Positions 1 through 11,700 of a DNA stretch of 64,000 nt are shown one piece after another. Every line of letters starts with the position of its first letter. Position 1 is the first letter of the stretch. A program made the translations under genes and the position numbers. Below the pieces are notes generated by a model. It was given only the letters and a program-made list of their open reading frames with translations. It had not been told where the DNA came from and did not search any database. Location of the stretch: contig OX638370.1 of assembly GCA_951812925.1 (NCBI GenBank), positions 4,178,001 through 4,242,000 on the forward strand, given 5' to 3'. The DNA comes from Calliopum simillimum. Its lineage: Eukaryota; Arthropoda; Insecta; Diptera; Lauxaniidae.

Positions 1-330
1 TTTAGAAAAAAAATTTTTTGGGTCCGACCTCAAATTAAAAAGTTTGTATGACAAATGTATTACCAAATTAAAGGAAATTGAGCGGGGACTCCAATACAAT
101 TTATAAACGAGTATGTTAATAGGACTTCTTTCGTACTAATAAGTCCGCCAAAGTAAAAAAAAAAAACAAAAAAACTTTAAATATCAAATTTAAAGGTCCA
201 GAACTTTGCGAAATCCTGTTAAATCCTATAAATGAAATGCATTCTTAGGCTCTCTATATAATAAGCTAAAATTTTCTTGTAAAAAGGTTATTAGAATTAT
301 TTACCTAATCATTAAGGAAACAACATAAAT
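1..330 (+). mobile_element. Right-half copy of a dispersed foldback element
   Basis: This stretch matches the right arms of the inverted-repeat elements at 34.2-35.0 and 36.0-36.9 kb. The shared landmarks, in the same order, are a 'gacctcaaatta' start, 'gacaaatg', 'attaaaggaaatt', 'tatgttaataggac', 'cgccaaagt', 'gcgaaatcctg' and 'attcttag'. The left part is cut by the window edge. It encodes no protein I can see, so it is a non-autonomous repeat of unknown class. Confidence 0.6.
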
Positions 331-1469
331 CTAAATTCCAACCAACACTGTTCCCCAAACTTCATGATGTAAAATTCATTAGGTCGCCGTTGTTAAAAAC
401 CTTGAAGTCAAAGTCAATTCGATAAGTTTTTGCTTTCTAAGCAGGCTAGCGCGCGCCGCACAGATACATTGGGGAATTCACTGGCTGCATCCTTCGACAT
501 TTTGATGTGCGGCAACGTTGTTGTGACGTTGTAGCATTGCGAAGGTGTAGATAAAATTTGTTGTGTTTGTGCATGCGAACGGAAATGCTGCGCGCCTTTG
601 ATGCCACTGCTGTTTAATCGGTGACCCCGTCCCCCAAACACCTCCTCCCCCCTGGTAGTTAATCAAAAAGTTTACGTTTTAAGCACGCACAGGAATTTCG
701 AAAGCAGTTTGTTGGAAAATTTCAACAACAACAACATTTTTATAAATTCATATCATCAGTATGTTGTTGAAGAACCAGTTGCACACGCCGAGGATAACAA
801 GCAACTCACCACCCACCACCAACACTTCCTTTTGGCCCAAAAAAAAAGTGAGGTCTCGACCAAGCGCAAGTTTACTCGTATAGAAAAAAATCAACATTGC
901 CAAAAGCTTTTGAAACTAAAAATAACTGGGGTGAAAATGCATGAAAAATTTATTGAGTGAAATTTGAATTTTCTTTCGTTAGTTTTCGGGCTTTATTCAT
1001 ATTTTTCTATGTTGGAGTGTAAATTTTTCTCTTGCATTTTTTTTCTTTAATTTTTTGTACTTCGCTCTTGGCCTGGAAAATGATTGATAAAGTTGGCCTG
1101 GTTGAAAGAAGTGCAAATTTTTGTTGCACATCGTTTATTTTCTAGTTTTATTACATTTTGTGCAGATTTTCTTTTGATTTGCAGTTCTGGGAATTTTTTC
1201 GTATATAAACATATTTCAGAATGAACGTTATGTTTTTTCTTGCAGTAAATTTTCACTTTAAGGATTCTGGTAATTTATGTAGATTAATTTTCAATGAATA
1301 ACACAATGCAACAAATTTAGACGGAAAATTTTTCAAAGAGATCTAGTATCATTCATAAACTTACTCATAATCATTCTTGTTGAAGTCTATCTTTTATCCT
1401 TTCAAATTGGATCCTCAGTTCCATGCAAAGTACTGAGTTGTATTTATATGATATATAGGCATTTCCATG
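331..1469. other. No gene seen; ordinary AT-rich DNA
   Basis: There is a GC-richer patch around 420-660 and a short CAACAACAACAAC run at about 722-734. The small open frames have no recognisable domain and no coding-like composition. I see no feature to annotate. Confidence 0.5.
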
Positions 1470-1815
1470 GTGTCGCACGGGACCGTCGTACACATTTGAA
1501 GTTAAAAAAGTCAAAATAAAACGTATTTTTAGCCCTATAATTGGTGCTTGATTTTGATTTTGGACAATTTTTTCGTTTTCGAGATAACTGCAAAAAAAAC
1601 CAAGGCGGTCGCACGGGACAAAAATGGAAGGGTTTTTCACGGCAAACAATTCAAACGACGATTTGAGGGAAACCTGAGGCAATATTTCAATGTGACTAAT
1701 TTTAGAATCTTGTGCATTGATGTCTCTTAAAAATGGTTTTGATTTTACCTAAAAATGATTTACACTTTTTTTTTTTTAAATTAATTTTAAAGACGGTCGC
1801 ACGGGACTTGTCGGA
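1470..1815 (+). repeat. Three spaced copies of a GTCGCACGGGAC motif
   Basis: The 12-mer GTCGCACGGGAC occurs near 1474, 1608 and 1795, spaced about 134 and 187 bp. The second and third copies extend to GGTCGCACGGGAC. The DNA between is AT-rich and not obviously repeated, so this is either a very degenerate tandem repeat or a spaced motif. Confidence 0.5.
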
Positions 1816-2082
1816 TGGGACATTATTTTCCACCATACAAGTTTTTAATTGAAAATCTTTCAAAAACCAGGGTTTCCCTGTGAACGTTGGTTGCTTCACC
1901 TTATTTTGTAAAGTTGACATGGCATCACAAATTTTTCCAAAGGATTATATTTTTCCCTATCCATTTTATAGGTGTTGCCATCGTCCAGACGGGTGTTTTT
2001 TTGGTGACCCCTTGCAAAGTTTTTCTTAGAATATTTTTGCAGAATTTTTTGACCCACTTAAAAAGATCAAAAAAAAAAAAAA

Positions 2083-2799
2083 GACATCCAAAAAAAAGAA
2101 CATCCAATAAAAAACATCTAAAAATAAAAACATCCAAAAATAAAAACATCAAAAAAAAACATCCAAAATAAAAACATTCAAAAAAACATCCAAAAATAAA
2201 AACATCCAAAAATAAAAACATCCAAAACAAACATCCAAAAATAAAAACATCCAAAACAAACATCCAAAAATAAAAACATCCAAAAAAAAACATCCAAAAA
2301 TAAAAACATTCAAAGAAAAAAACATACAAAAATAAAAAGATCCAAAAAAACATCCAAAAATAAAAACATCCAAAAAAAACATCCAAAAATAAAAACATTC
2401 AAAAAAAAACATCCAAAAATAAAAACATCCAAAACAAACATCCAAAAATAAAAACATCCAAAAAAACATCCAAAAATAAAAACATCCGAAAAAAACATCC
2501 AAAAATAAAAACATTCAAAGAAAAAAACATACAAAAATAAAAAGATCCAAAAAAAAAACATCAAAAAAAAAACATCCAAAAAAAAAACATCCAAAAATAA
2601 AAACATCCAAAAAAACATCCAAAAATAAAAACATTCAAAAATAAAAACATCAAAAAAAAAAAAAATTTCCAAAAAAGGACATCCAAAAATTTTTGGACAT
2701 TTTTTTTTACTGGAAGTTTTTCTTTTTGGATGTTTTTATTTTTGAATAATTTTTTTTGGATATTTTTCATTTGAGTTTATTTGGATATTTTTGATAATC
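2083..2799 (-). repeat. CATCC-type minisatellite array with terminal inversion
   Basis: From about 2083 to 2688 the + strand repeats ACATCCAAAAATAAAA, with variants of about 11-17 bp, dozens of times. Around 2689 the orientation flips through a short palindrome (CCAAAAATTTTTGG), and a short GGATG-oriented run continues to 2799. The array ends with TGGATATTTTTGATAATC (2782-2799), whose exact reverse complement starts the array at 5570. Long open frames rich in Phe, Trp and Met are artefacts of the unit. Confidence 0.9.
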
Positions 2800-2929
2800 T
2801 CTACCCAGTCTTTAGAAAACTTGGTCGAAAAGACCCTTAAAAAAGGGATATAATGGGTTAAGATATTCTAGAAAAATGTTCGTAGCTTGAATTTAACGTT
2901 AATTTATATGTAAATCTAAGCCAATTTCA

Positions 2930-3690
2930 TCGCGTTTTTATGGGTCTTTTTGAACTCTTTTTCCACACACTTGTTCATAATGGGTTAGCAAATAAAGAAC
3001 TTATAAATTCGTCATTGCCGGGAGAGGGTTAAAATGTTCATCGACCCCCATAATTTTTTCTTCTCCAACATTTCTCTTAATCGTACTACCACCATTTTTC
3101 GACCGTTTTAGGGGTCTCCAATACAAAATTTTGATGAAACTATCAAAAAGTCCTCATTGCCGGGAAAGCGAAAAATGTTCACCGACTCCAATTAGTTTTT
3201 CCTCTTGAACTTTTTCCTCGCACATACTTGCGCCCATTTTCCATCCCTTAAGGGGGCTCCCATACAAAATATTGACAAAATATCAAAAAAATTCCTGATT
3301 GCCGGGAGAGGGCAAAAATATTCACCGACCCCTCTTAATTTTTCCTCCCATTAATTTATTCTTTCCAGCATTTTTCTCAAAGATACTTTTTCCACTCCTT
3401 AAGGGTGCTTCCGTACAAAATTTTGATTATAATATCAACAAAAATTTCTCATTGCAGGAAGAAGGAAGAATTTTTCAGCTCCTCCCATTAATTTATTCGC
3501 TCCAACTTTTTTCTCAAAGATGGCTCCCATACAAAGTCTTAACAAAATATCAAGCAAATTCGTCATTGTGACGAGAGGGAAAAAATGTTCACCGACCCCC
3601 ATTAATTTTTTCTCTACAATATTTTTCTCGAACATACTTTTAACATTTTCAAACCCTTTAATTGGGCTTCCGTTCAAAATTTAGATAGAA
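2930..3690 (+). repeat. Degenerate tandem repeat, unit about 142 bp
   Basis: A unit with 'attgccgggagagg', then 'tgttcaccgacccc', 'attaattttt', 'ctccaac.tttttctc', 'cttaaggg.gct' and 'atacaaaattttga' recurs with anchors at 3014, 3156, 3298, 3451 and 3564 (spacings 142, 142, 153, 113). A partial unit precedes the first anchor. Later copies are shortened and diverged. There is no coding signal. Confidence 0.75.
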
Positions 3691-5569
3691 ATATAAATTT
3701 TTACATAACTATGTACCAAATATCATTCTCATTCGTTTTCGTAGTTTTAGATATATATTCAACTATTTAATTACTTGAGTGTTGATCTCAGAATTTGCTG
3801 TTTATTTTTAATTTTTTCTTTGAATTTTGCGTTACGTCTTCTTCGTTTTGATACGTTAAATTACAAATGAAATGTAATTTAAAAAGTTTTGCAAGTGGTG
3901 TTGTTTTTTTTTTTACTTTTTTCTTTTACATTTTCCATTTATTCCATTCATTCACATCGAAAATTAGCATTAAACTTTTCCACCTGTGCGCTGTGTAGAA
4001 ACACGATTTTCTAGAAAACATAACGATATAATGGAAACGTACAACTACAACAATAATGGTGGGGCACTTGACCCGCACTACTACTACGATAGCAATGTCT
4101 GAATGTGCTGAAAGCTTTTAAATTTTGCGTTGTGTAGACAAGTGCGAGTCTGCATTTTTTTATATGAGAAACAATTCCTTGCCTTGCATTCAAATTAGTT
4201 TACAAGTGAAAATAGCAAACATTCTAGAAAATATGTTTTGTTATATTAACAAGTACAGCAACAGAAATAGGTTGAAAATAGAGAAATAGCGATTTCTAAT
4301 AAAAAGAAATAACAGAAACTTTAACAGAAACAATGAATGAAATTGCGCATGAAAACGCATGTCTATACATAAATAGACTTATCTGTTGAAAAATTTTCAT
4401 TTGAATTGAAAAAAAAAAAAAAAATTTATACCTGTATTCTGTTATGTTTTGGGTTCATGTCATTACTAGATTGACCAAGAACCTTATGAACTACCTCAGG
4501 ATCTGACCAGAAAGCTACTAGAATCATGAATAAATGTGTTCTGCTATGTTTTATGGTATTGTAGTTGAAATGTAACTGTTCTCGACAAATAGAATTTTAA
4601 AAATTTTTTATGAAAAACTACTATTTTGATGCATATTTTGATGATAAATTCTTTTATCTACTTAGTTTTGACAATCACAGGTAGGCGGTTAGTATATGAG
4701 CTCGCCGATTTATCTAAAATTTTGCTCTAAGTTTTGTTTAACTACTAAGAATCTACTAAATAGCTTAAAATTAATAGTTGATTAAAAAAAAAAAAAAAAA
4801 AATATCATACAATTTTCTAGAAAATCGAATAAATACCATCACTAAAACAGCTTCAATATGCCAAACATAACAACGCCATATTTTCGTATAATTTTACATA
4901 GAAAGTTCCCTACATTCCCGCTTTGTTCTAAAGGCGAAACACAGCAAGGAACTAAATTTATGTAAAAAGCTTCACTTTCAATAATGTTAAGTTAGAACTG
5001 AACTACGCCGCCAAAAACAACAATATGGAAAATGTAACAACTATTACAACATCAACAATAAAAGTACTTGCAACAAAATAACAAGAAATTGCTAAAGTCT
5101 GGGGCAACAAAATTCAAAAAAAAGGAAGAAAAAACCACACCATCGGCACAAAATTCATGAATATTAAAATTTTGCGTCTGCTTAAGAAAATTCGCAATTA
5201 ACTAACGAAGACTCTACTATGTACTAAAAGAGAATTCATGGTTGGGGTGGGGAGCAGTATGCTATCAATATAGTAGTAGTAAAAGGTAGTTAAATTCTGC
5301 TCTTTAGTGAGAGTAAGAGTTTTATAAAAAAAAAAAAAATATGCAAAACGCACGAGACCAACAACCTTGCAATCATAGTATGAACACAAAATGACTCCTT
5401 GGTAATTTGGGGTAATTCAAGTAGTGGGTAGCATAGCAACAATGTTTCTAAGAGGTCAGATACACTTAATAGGATAACAAACAGTTTTTGTGTGGAAAAG
5501 CGAAATTTTTGAATCAGATTAATGCTACGTGCAACTAAGAATAAAGGGTTTTATAGAAGTTTTTTAGGT
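3691..5569. other. Spacer between the two mirrored arrays; no gene seen
   Basis: This is AT-rich DNA with several A or T runs of 15-20 nt (near 4411, 4783 and 5327). No open frame over 65 codons shows a domain. With the 142-bp repeat it forms the ~2.8-kb core between the inverted minisatellite arrays. Confidence 0.5.
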
Positions 5570-6575
5570 GATTATCAAAAATATCCAGAGAAAAAACATC
5601 CAATGAAAAAAATTTCCGAAAAACAGTTTTTGGATATTTTTATTTTTGGATGGATTTTTTTTGGATGTTTTTTTCTGGATGTTTTTATTTTGGATGTTAT
5701 TCATTGGATTTTTTTTTGATGTTTTTATGTTAGGATGTTTTTCATTGGATGTTTTTTTGGGATGTTTTTATATTTGGATGTTTTTCATTGGAGGCTTTTT
5801 TCTGGATGTTTTTATTTTTGGATGTTTTTCATTGGATGTTTTTCATTGGATGTTTTTCATTGGATATTTTTCGTTGCATGTTTTTCACTGGATACTTTTC
5901 ATTGGATGTTTTTCATTGGATGTTTTTCATTGGATGTTTTATTTTTGATATTGTTTTTATATATGGATGTTTTTCATTGGATGTTTTTTTGGGATGTTTT
6001 AATATTTGGATGTTTTAATATTTGGATGTTTTAATATTTGGATGTTTTTCATTGGATGCTTTTTTTCGATGTTTTTATTCTTGGATGTTTCTTTTTGGAT
6101 GTTTTTTTGGATAGTTTTATTTTGGATATTTTTCGTTAGATGTTTTTTTTGACGTTTTTCATTGGATGTTTTTTTCTGGATGTTTTTATTTTTGGATGTT
6201 CTTCATTGGAAATTTTTTTTTTGGATGTTTCCATTGGATGTTTTTTCCGGATATTTTTATTTTTGGATGTTTTTCATTGCATGTTTTTTTAGATGTTTTT
6301 CATTGGAAATTTTTTTTGAATATTTTTATTTTTGGATGTTTTTTTATGTTTTTTTCATTGGATATTTTTTTTTTTGATGTTTTTATGTTTGGATATTGTT
6401 CATTGGATGTTTTTTGGGATATTTTTCATTAGATGTTTCTTTTTGGATGTTTTTTCTGGATGTTTTTATTTTTGGATGTTTTTCATTGGATGTTTTTTTC
6501 TGGATGTTTTATTTTGAATGTTTTTCATTGGATGTTTTCTTTGCATGTTTTATTTTGGATATTTTTGAGTGAAAT
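5570..6575 (+). repeat. GGATG-type minisatellite array, mirror of the 2.1-2.8 kb array
   Basis: The array opens with GATTATCAAAAATATCCA (5570-5587) and a few CATCC-oriented units. It then flips to about 60 copies of GGATGTTTTTCATT or GGATGTTTTTATTTTT (about 5630-6560). Two sub-types alternate: one ends in CATT, the other in ATTTTT. Only the ATTTTT type dominates the 2.1-2.8 kb array, so the arrays are related but have drifted separately. The open frames within are artefacts. Confidence 0.9.
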
Positions 6576-7681
6576 CGAGATCAGAATGTGTTCTCCTATC
6601 CAGATTTGAGTGTGAATCGTATATGGAAATTCAGTCTTACCTTTCGGGCTTACTTTCAACAATTCGACAACATTTTTTTTAAATTTGCAATCCAAAGCAT
6701 ACGTATCCCCTTAAAAAAATATTCCATTTTCTTTTTCATGGCCAAACAAAAAAGAATACCAAATTGATGCACTTTACATTTAAATGCTTTTCAGTAGCGG
6801 CGTCTAAAATGAGTAATTCCCACGGGAGTGCTAACCAACACAACGGTAGTCTCCACACTTTTGTCCTCTCATCTTGAGCGCTGCTCCTATGGGGCGGGTT
6901 AAATTTACGTGCTGGTTTTTGTGGCGCGTAAAATTATTTAAGTTGCCAACTTAAGAGTAAGGCGCACATTTTTATTAGTTTTTATTTAAAGAAAGTTGTT
7001 GGATACTTTTCCGCGTAAAGAACGCTAACGATATCTTATAGCGCTGTTCTTCACACAGTTAACATAGAAAAATAACCTAAAATCAGAGGTAAAATCGAAA
7101 GAGAGAAACTTGGTAGAGAGTAGGGGACGAACGACGCTTTCTTGTTATGTTGGTTGGTTGGCTGGAAACATCAACTTGCCAGTGGGGAATAATCTAATTT
7201 AAAAAGACTTGTGCTTCTTGTTATTTTATAATTTTATACAAAGTGCCAACAACAGTAAGTGAAGGAAAATATCATTTTTTTCATTTTGTTTTTTTTTTTT
7301 AATTCTTAGAATTTGTTTTTCCGGCAGGATATGGTGCGAATTTTATTGTTAGAGAAAATGGCATTAGATGTGGAAAGTTAAAATGAGCAAGAAATAATAG
7401 AATCATTGACGATTAATGGTGATAACTTTTTAACTAGAATGCAGCATACTTTTAAACAAAATTTTTTAAAATATAATAAAATCCTTTAGCACCTGCAGAG
7501 CACGATTTTTTTTTAGTATCTTACCCTTTTAAAGTCTGAGTTCACACACTGGATTGTGTAGCAATCATAAACACACACTCTATTAAGTTATAAAATGATT
7601 TATTAAAATTACAAACGTTTATTTTTACACGGTACAATTGTTTATTTTACTGTTTATTTACATTCAAAATCTAATAGCTCT
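6576..7681. other. No gene seen
   Basis: A GC-richer patch lies at about 6790-6910, followed by AT-rich sequence. No repeat, RNA gene or convincing exon was recognised. Confidence 0.4.
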
Positions 7682-7876
7682 TTATTTACTTTTACTGGTA
7701 CTGTGTTTACAACCTTTTCGCTTTAAATCAACTGTCTTCCAACTCTCATGAACAGCTCCTTTTATACCTGTATGAACGTTATAGAATTGCATTAGCGAAA
7801 CATCTGGCAACATCTCGTTGATTCCCTCGGCTAGTAATTTCTTGACAAAACTTGGCATCACTGTTTTTATTGACAT
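7682..7876 (-). CDS. Small open frame of 64 codons, possible exon or gene remnant
   Basis: The frame starts MSIKTVMPSFVKKLLAEG and ends in a basic KRKGCKHSTSKSK tail. Its mixed composition is unlike the low-complexity shadow frames nearby. Within 120 bp after the stop, on the same strand, there are several AATAAA hexamers, as expected of a transcript end. I recognise no family. There is no strong initiation context or clear TATA box. It could be a young gene, part of a degenerate transposon protein, or chance. Confidence 0.22.
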   Translation of the reverse strand: MSIKTVMPSFVKKLLAEGINEMLPDVSLMQFYNVHTGIKGAVHESWKTVDLKRKGCKHSTSKSK

Positions 7877-8086
7877 CTCGAACTGTCAAGTACTTTCTTG
7901 AAGTTTCTATTTATTTGTGGTTTTCGTCACAATATAAAATAAATATTCGATATAAATATTACACAAACAAGGAAAAAAAAAAACCGATAGACAATAACCA
8001 AAATCCCTAATAATTAATTCATGTGAATGAAAGCAACAACAACACACACAAATAAAATTACAAACTGGTCGTGTCGCGTCGCTCGA

Positions 8087-8120
8087 CTATAAAACACGAC
8101 TACCAACAGAGAAGGCAGGC
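8087..8120 (+). promoter_or_regulatory. Possible TATA-type core promoter
   Basis: TATAAAA at 8089-8095 lies in a GC-richer local context (gtcgcgtcgctcgac before it). A GCAGTCACA sequence that could serve as initiator lies about 28 bp downstream. It could drive a transcript through the 253-bp duplication toward AATAAA-rich sequence near 8905-8930, or be part of an old solo LTR. The support is spacing and motifs only. Confidence 0.3.
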
Positions 8121-8231
8121 AGTCACAGCCAGCCAACCAATGCGAACACATCAATTGCTAAGCACTTGATAGAAGTAGCAATCGAAGAATTGTTTAATTG
8201 TGTAAAGGGCTCGTATCTACTAGAAATCTTA

Positions 8232-8735
8232 GGTTAGTTAGTTTCACGTAGTGACCTGGAGAATTTATTATAATCTCTTACATAGGCCTTCTGGCGCCTT
8301 AAGTGAACAGAGACATTATCTTATTGCACTGGACACTTTTTATAGTATCCACATAGGGTACGTAGCATCCAGCAAGACCTATTATAGTTTTCCACTAAGG
8401 TTTCCTGGGCATCTTAAGTGACCAGAGTATTTATCTACGGTGCTGGACACATTTTATAGTATCCCTATGGTATCCGTAGTTTTGGGGTAGTTAGTTTCGC
8501 GTAGTGACTTGGAGGATTTATTATAATCTCTTACATAGGCCTCCTGGCACCTTAAGTGAACAGAGACATTATCTTACTGCACTGGCCACTTTTTGTAGTA
8601 TCCACATAGGGTACGTAGCAACCAGCAAGACCTATTATAGTTTTCCACTAAGGTTTCCTGGGCACTTTAAGTAACCAGAGTATTTATCTACGGTGCTGGA
8701 CACTTGTTATAGTATCCATATAGTACCCGTAGTCA
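8232..8735 (+). repeat. Tandem duplication, period 253 bp
   Basis: Two copies (8232-8484 and 8485-8735) share 'ttagtttc.cgtagtgac', 'tttattataatctcttaca', 'ccttaagtgaacagagac', 'tccacatagggtacgtagca' and 'tttatctacggtgctggac'. The TTAGTTTC anchors are exactly 253 bp apart (8238 and 8491). Identity looks to be about 93%. Each copy is internally two-part: 'accagag.atttatct' and 'ctggacact.tttatagtatcc' recur in both halves, so an older ~125-bp doubling probably came first. Confidence 0.9.
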
Positions 8736-10739
8736 CCAAAGTATAGATCCCGGGAAGACTCCTTCATCATCGATTCGGCCAAAGTATTAGGGACCACGGT
8801 GAGGAAAGCATTCCTCAAAGGAGATTCAGTCAGTCACAGAGGTAGCACGGGTTGAAGGATTATTTAACGAAAGGATTAACTAATATAACGACTTATAAAT
8901 CTTTATAAGAAATAAATAACAATAAAAATAAATAATTTGTTATTGAAAAAAATAACTAAATAAAAATATTTTGTGGTCTAAAAGTTTTTGATTGCAATCA
9001 ATTGTCTTTTAGTCAAATTAATCGTTACACCCTTTAGTTAATTTTCTTGGAAAATATCCCCTAAAACTTGTTATTCTGTTTACTAAGAATTTCAAGAGAT
9101 TAATGATAAAGCCAACGGTTTTAAACATACCTGATGGAGGATGTTTTTCGGTCGCAACCAAGATAATGTCCGTTCTTATAAATCGCGTCACATTCAATAC
9201 TTTTTTTTTCTTTTTATTTTCTTTTAAACCCACTGTACCTTGCTGTAAATCAAAGTTTGAAATTTATTTATTTTGTTTTAACACACCTACATACCCACTA
9301 TTTGGTAAAATACGTGCGAAAAACTTTTTACTTTTGTGTGCGCGGCGTATTAATGTTGTTGCTGTTTCGAATTGCACTCATCGCAATGTGCAACAACAAC
9401 AACAACGACAGTGGTAGCGCCATCAACTTCTCTTTACCATGTCGTTGTCGCCTCATGAAAGGCTTTCAATTAGTTCGATGGAAGACAAAAGCAACAAAGA
9501 AAAGAGGATTCAAAACTTTTTCGACAACTTTTAGCGCTACTGCAATTGCTGCTGCGATGCAGTGTTGCCATTTAATTTTACTAAAAAATTTCAATTTCTA
9601 AAAATGGTTTACATATGCATGAGTTTTTGGCGGATTCTTAGCAAGCGCCTAAAAGTATGCAGTAAAATTGTATACTTTTGACAGTACAACTACGTATTAG
9701 GTTGTGAAGCTAATTTTATTGCATAGTTTTAGGCTGTAATTTTTATAAGGGAATGCTGAGTGTAGCAAATGATAAAATTTTCGATCTTTTGGCAACACCA
9801 ACCACCACACGCTGCTTACCATAAAAAGCACTCTACAGGTAAGCAAACAAATGGCATAAAAGTAACTTAGATAATAAGAAGTCAACAAAGAGAGAATGGG
9901 GAAAAAAAACTCAAGCAGTTAGCGCAAAAAATGTAAGAAAACTGCGAAAAGTTTGGCGAGATTTTTCGTTGATTTTCATTTTGTTTTGTTTTGCATTTCA
10001 TTTCATTAGAAAGTCGAAAAAGTTTCTGCACTGTCGTTGCTTTTGACCAAAAATAGAAAACGCAAAACGCCGCCAAAGCATTGTAATAAAAATAAAAGTG
10101 AAAATAAAATTAAAACAAAAGTAGTAAAGAAAGAAAGTACGCATACAAAGACGACAAAAATAAAAGTTTACTAAGTAGCACGTCAAAATAAGGGGTGGGC
10201 GGATGTTTGAAAAAGCGAAGAGTCAGACAGATGAATGACTGGACGCAAAAGAGATGTTTTTTTTTTGTTCCTTTTTTTTACTTTTTTGTGCTAATTTTTT
10301 TATTCATCATCATCGCTTGTTTTTTTCTTTCTTCTTGGAAAAAAACTTTGCTGCCATTTTAATTCATAAAACTTTGGGCGTGAAAAAGACGTTAACACAA
10401 CCATCATCTTGACCGAGTAGCATTTCAAAGACAGCAAGCGTATAGTGAAACAAACGTCGTGAAATTTCTGTTATTGTTCGTAACTTCGTTATTAAAAATG
10501 TGATAATTTGTTATGACTTTAGGCAGTGTGAAAACTGGTTACAAATCCAAATTAGTTATATAAAGATTTGCATAAGATTCAACTGACCCGATTTTTTCGT
10601 GCACACTAAAATTTTTCTGTGTACAATACAAATACTGTTTTATAAGCATAATCAAGCTAATTTGACTATTTTTACTACAAAATAGTAGAAAAAACTCGAC
10701 CATTTTTTTGTGTGCGCAGTTTAAACTCATTTTTATCTA
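8736..10739. other. No gene seen; one copy of dispersed motif B at 9645
   Basis: AT-rich DNA with AATAAA clusters near 8910-8960 and a CAACAACAACAACAAC run near 9391. A copy of dispersed motif B (GCGCCTAAAAGTATGCA) lies at 9645-9661. Short open frames on both strands lack domains. Confidence 0.45.
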
Positions 10740-11070
10740 CAGGGTGAAACGAGAATAGAAAAAAATTTTTAAAAAGCTATGTTAAGAGAACCTTTTTCGT
10801 ACTAAAATGGCCGGTAAAACCAAAAAAAAAAGGAAAAAAAAAAAAAAAAAATTTAAATTTTAAATTTTAAAGATCCAAAACTTTTGCGAAATCCTTTTAT
10901 AGCCCTATAAATCAAATACATTCTTAGAAAGCTCATAAAATTGGCTAAAAGTTTTTCATAAAAAAGTTTAGTTTAGACGCCGCTCCTCTCTGGCGCAATT
11001 TTTCGTTTATCTAGACTTTTTCTATCACATCCCAGAAGTTTCGTAACGTTATGCGATACACTCTATATGG
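10740..11070 (+). mobile_element. Right-half copy of the dispersed foldback element
   Basis: It begins at an ACAGGGTGAAAC terminus and runs through 'cctttttcgtactaaaatgg', 'gcgaaatcc', 'aaatacattcttagaaagct', 'ggcgcaatttttcgtt' and 'cccagaagtttcgtaac'. It ends at 'gcgatacactctata', matching the ends of the copies at 34.9 and 36.9 kb. It has no left arm, so it is a partial or unfolded copy. Confidence 0.7.
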
Positions 11071-11310
11071 TCGGGTTAAAACTACAACATTTTTTGATAT
11101 TTTGAGTTAAATATACAGAAACATGAAGAATAAATGGCGTTACGCCTCAGTCTATTCGGATTTTTGAAATGTAGTCCCCATTCAAATTTATATAAGAAAT
11201 AAAAAGCAGAAAACTTAAAAATCTCATACAAAAATTAAATTTCAAAAAACTTAAAAGCGTTTTTGTTAGAAAATTAAAAATGTACATGTCTAGCTGTAGT
11301 TTTAACCCGA
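11071..11310. mobile_element. 240-bp MITE-like element with 16-17-bp terminal inverted repeats
   Basis: TCGGGTTAAAACTACA at 11071 is repeated inverted as TGTAGTTTTAACCCGA at 11295-11310. The interior is AT-rich and has no open frame. It abuts the end of the foldback copy at 11070. The superfamily is unknown. Confidence 0.55.
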
Positions 11311-11588
11311 TGATACGACGATGAAAAAAAAAAATACTGAGAAGAATTTTTCAATAACATCTTCAGTGAACGCTAAAAAACTTGTGACTGAACGAAGTGC
11401 GGAGCTACCATCAAGTATTTAATACAGAAGTTTTTTTTTCACCTAGGAGTCGTTCAGAGCTTTGTAGTTAATATGTCAGATATTGCTCACTATAGTCTGT
11501 ATATCTTTTTCAGTTACTTGTTTTCAAAAATGAGCACAAAATCTGCACAATGCACAGACAAAAGTTTTTTGAACTGAAAAATGTTACG

Positions 11589-11700
11589 TTGGACACAAAA
11601 TAGCACATTGGACATACAAAATTGCTCAGTTGGACACAAAGTAGCACATTGAACTTACAAATTAGCTCAGTTGGACACAAAATAGCACGCCGAACACAGA
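11589..11700 (+). repeat. 41-bp tandem repeat, 2.7 copies
   Basis: TTGGACACAAAATAGCACAT begins at 11589, 11630 and 11671, an exact 41-bp period. Each unit also contains a second half-unit (TTGGACATACAAAATTGCTC), so the base repeat is about 20 bp. Confidence 0.85.

Noticed and set aside
1925..2770. Open frames up to 157 residues with repeated FYFWMF-type peptides
   Set aside because: They are translations of the CATCC minisatellite. All frames across it are open because the unit has no stop, and composition explains the peptide.
5646..6517. Five open frames of 61-100 residues with the same Phe/Trp/Met bias
   Set aside because: These are translations of the GGATG minisatellite, not genes.
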